A stretch of DNA of 64,000 nucleotides, taken from contig CM073197.1 of assembly GCA_037042915.1 (NCBI GenBank), forward strand, positions 4,340,001 through 4,404,000. Reading direction: 5' to 3'. Made by a program: the position numbers and the translations under genes. Source of the stretch: Auricularia sp. M13. Lineage: Eukaryota > Basidiomycota > Agaricomycetes > Auriculariales > Auriculariaceae. Below are positions 63,101-64,000 of the stretch, piece by piece. Within the stretch, counting starts at the first letter, position 1. Every line of letters begins with the position of its first letter. The notes under the pieces are model-generated. The model did not search any database and was not told the DNA's origin. It saw only the letters and a program-made list of their open reading frames with translations.

Positions 63101-64000
63101 ATTTGGGGGTTTGGGGGTGCGCGGCTCGGGAGCCTGTCGGTCTGCCCACCGATCGGCCGTGTTTGGCTGGCAGCAGGCAAAGGACCCTGCCGATAGTCTG
63201 AGCATCCTCGACCTTTGGCCAGGAGAAATGAAGTCCCACTCAACCGGGGCTGAATACGTTCTTCCGACTTGGTCTCGTCAGCAAGGCCGATTGGAAGAGC
63301 GTGCCCCGTCTTTCTCGGCGATCGTGATGCCGCATGTCGGATCTGCGACGAGAAAATTCCAGCTCCCGGAACAGTTTCAACCGTGCGAATCGGTGCACCG
63401 GTCGTGCCGCTGCGAGTGGGCCGAGGTCCCGGAAGATATTAATATGTCGCCCGGATCTCATGGTATGAGATCCAAAAGGTTCCTGCGCCACGGAAACGAG
63501 GAAGGGGGGCTTGGCGCTGACTCGCAAAATTATGTTGGGCCCGGCAGTTCGATTGAGGGTTGGTGCCGGAATTTTGCGAGCCCCACGGCACTCTGCGTGC
63601 AAAGCGCGTTTGGCCTTGTCCATCACTTGCCCATCATTTGTCCATCACTTGTCCGCGATTTGTCCATCATTTGTCCGACAAGAGACCGTCCAAGAGCTTC
63701 CAGGGACTCCAAACGAGAGCAGACACCCCGACAGCCATATATCTCCGGAAGGCTGACGATCGTGGCTACGCGATGGTGTCGCTACCTCGGCCGTCCGTTG
63801 CCAAAGCAACCCGGAATACCTGCCGATGTCGTGAAACCCGGACAAGGAGCCGTATCTCGCGAGGGGTGCAGCTAAACTCGCTGGACGACGAGCGCACGCA
63901 TTCTGGACGAGAGCCCAACAAATCCCGACAAATGATGGACAAATGATGGACAAGGCGTCGACAAGGAGCCGTATCTCGACGAGGAGTGCAGCCGAAACCG

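Larger units (their letters stand above)
25928..64000 (+). repeat. Tandem satellite array, unit about 1,563 bp, 24 full units plus a partial 25th
   Basis: Taking TATTAATATG as the unit start, units begin at 25928, 27492, 29055, 30617, 32179, 33742, 35305, 36867, 38432, 39997, 41561, 43122, 44686, 46250, 47810, 49376, 50941, 52503, 54065, 55625, 57188, 58752, 60316, 61878 and 63437. Spacing is 1,559-1,566 bp, mean 1,563. All are head-to-tail and nearly identical, differing by scattered substitutions and one- to three-base indels. The array runs off the right edge. No reading frame is preserved across units, because small indels shift every long frame, so I treat it as non-coding. No ribosomal RNA, 5S or tRNA sequence is recognised, and no protein or reverse-transcriptase motif. 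A centromeric, subtelomeric or other heterochromatic satellite is the likeliest nature. A tandemly amplified non-autonomous mobile element is the main alternative. Confidence 0.97.

Noticed and set aside
25928-64000. Ribosomal DNA, 5S array or CRISPR-like array
   Set aside because: No rRNA or 5S sequence is recognisable in the unit. The unit length and the absence of short repeats with unique spacers exclude a CRISPR array.

Overview
The window looks like a GC-rich nuclear contig from an agaricomycete (mushroom-forming basidiomycete). Three genes can be modelled with confidence. All have introns of about 49-64 bp with GTNNGT-type donors (GTACGC, GTGCGT, GTATGT, GTCTGT), and most have a CTGAC-like branch point. 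One carries a DUF6699-type domain, a family known mainly from agaricomycetes. The other two encode secreted or surface proteins of a kind common in these fungi.

Left part (1-24.6 kb) is gene-poor. It holds a possible coding relic at the left edge, with a second decayed copy of its last part near 4.9 kb; a degenerate tandem duplication near 3 kb; a DUF6699-like gene (6520-7407, +); a fold-back (inverted-repeat) element of about 300 bp (8026-8329); a GPI-anchored, Pro/Ala/His-repeat surface protein gene (9995-11021, -) whose best model needs a 7-nt micro-exon; and a small secreted eight-cysteine protein gene (13568-13985, -). From 14 to 24 kb there are many long open frames on both strands. I attribute them to GC-rich, stop-poor sequence, because I recognise no product and can build no gene model. 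The stretch ends with a short, compositionally different reading frame (24257-24541, +).

Junction (24.6-25.9 kb): an orphan 452-bp piece of the satellite, two copies of a 71-bp block that begin in telomere-like TTAGG sequence, a GC-rich spacer, a 28-bp hairpin-forming minisatellite and a CTAC microsatellite.

Right part (25,928 to the window end at 64,000) is one head-to-tail tandem array. It has 24 complete units averaging about 1,563 bp plus 564 bp of a 25th, so the array runs off the window. The units are nearly identical and do not keep a reading frame, so I read this as a satellite rather than a gene family. Each unit has a layered structure: an AT-rich palindrome and a 9-bp hairpin at one boundary, six head-to-tail copies of an 11-bp motif (TTGTCCATCAT-like), a 120-bp tandem duplication carrying the same motif inverted, and an older diverged duplication with a 393-bp offset. 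Diagnostic base changes come in step by step from unit to unit between about 41 and 47.6 kb, as expected from local unequal exchange. I know of no described element matching this unit; it is the main candidate for something undescribed.
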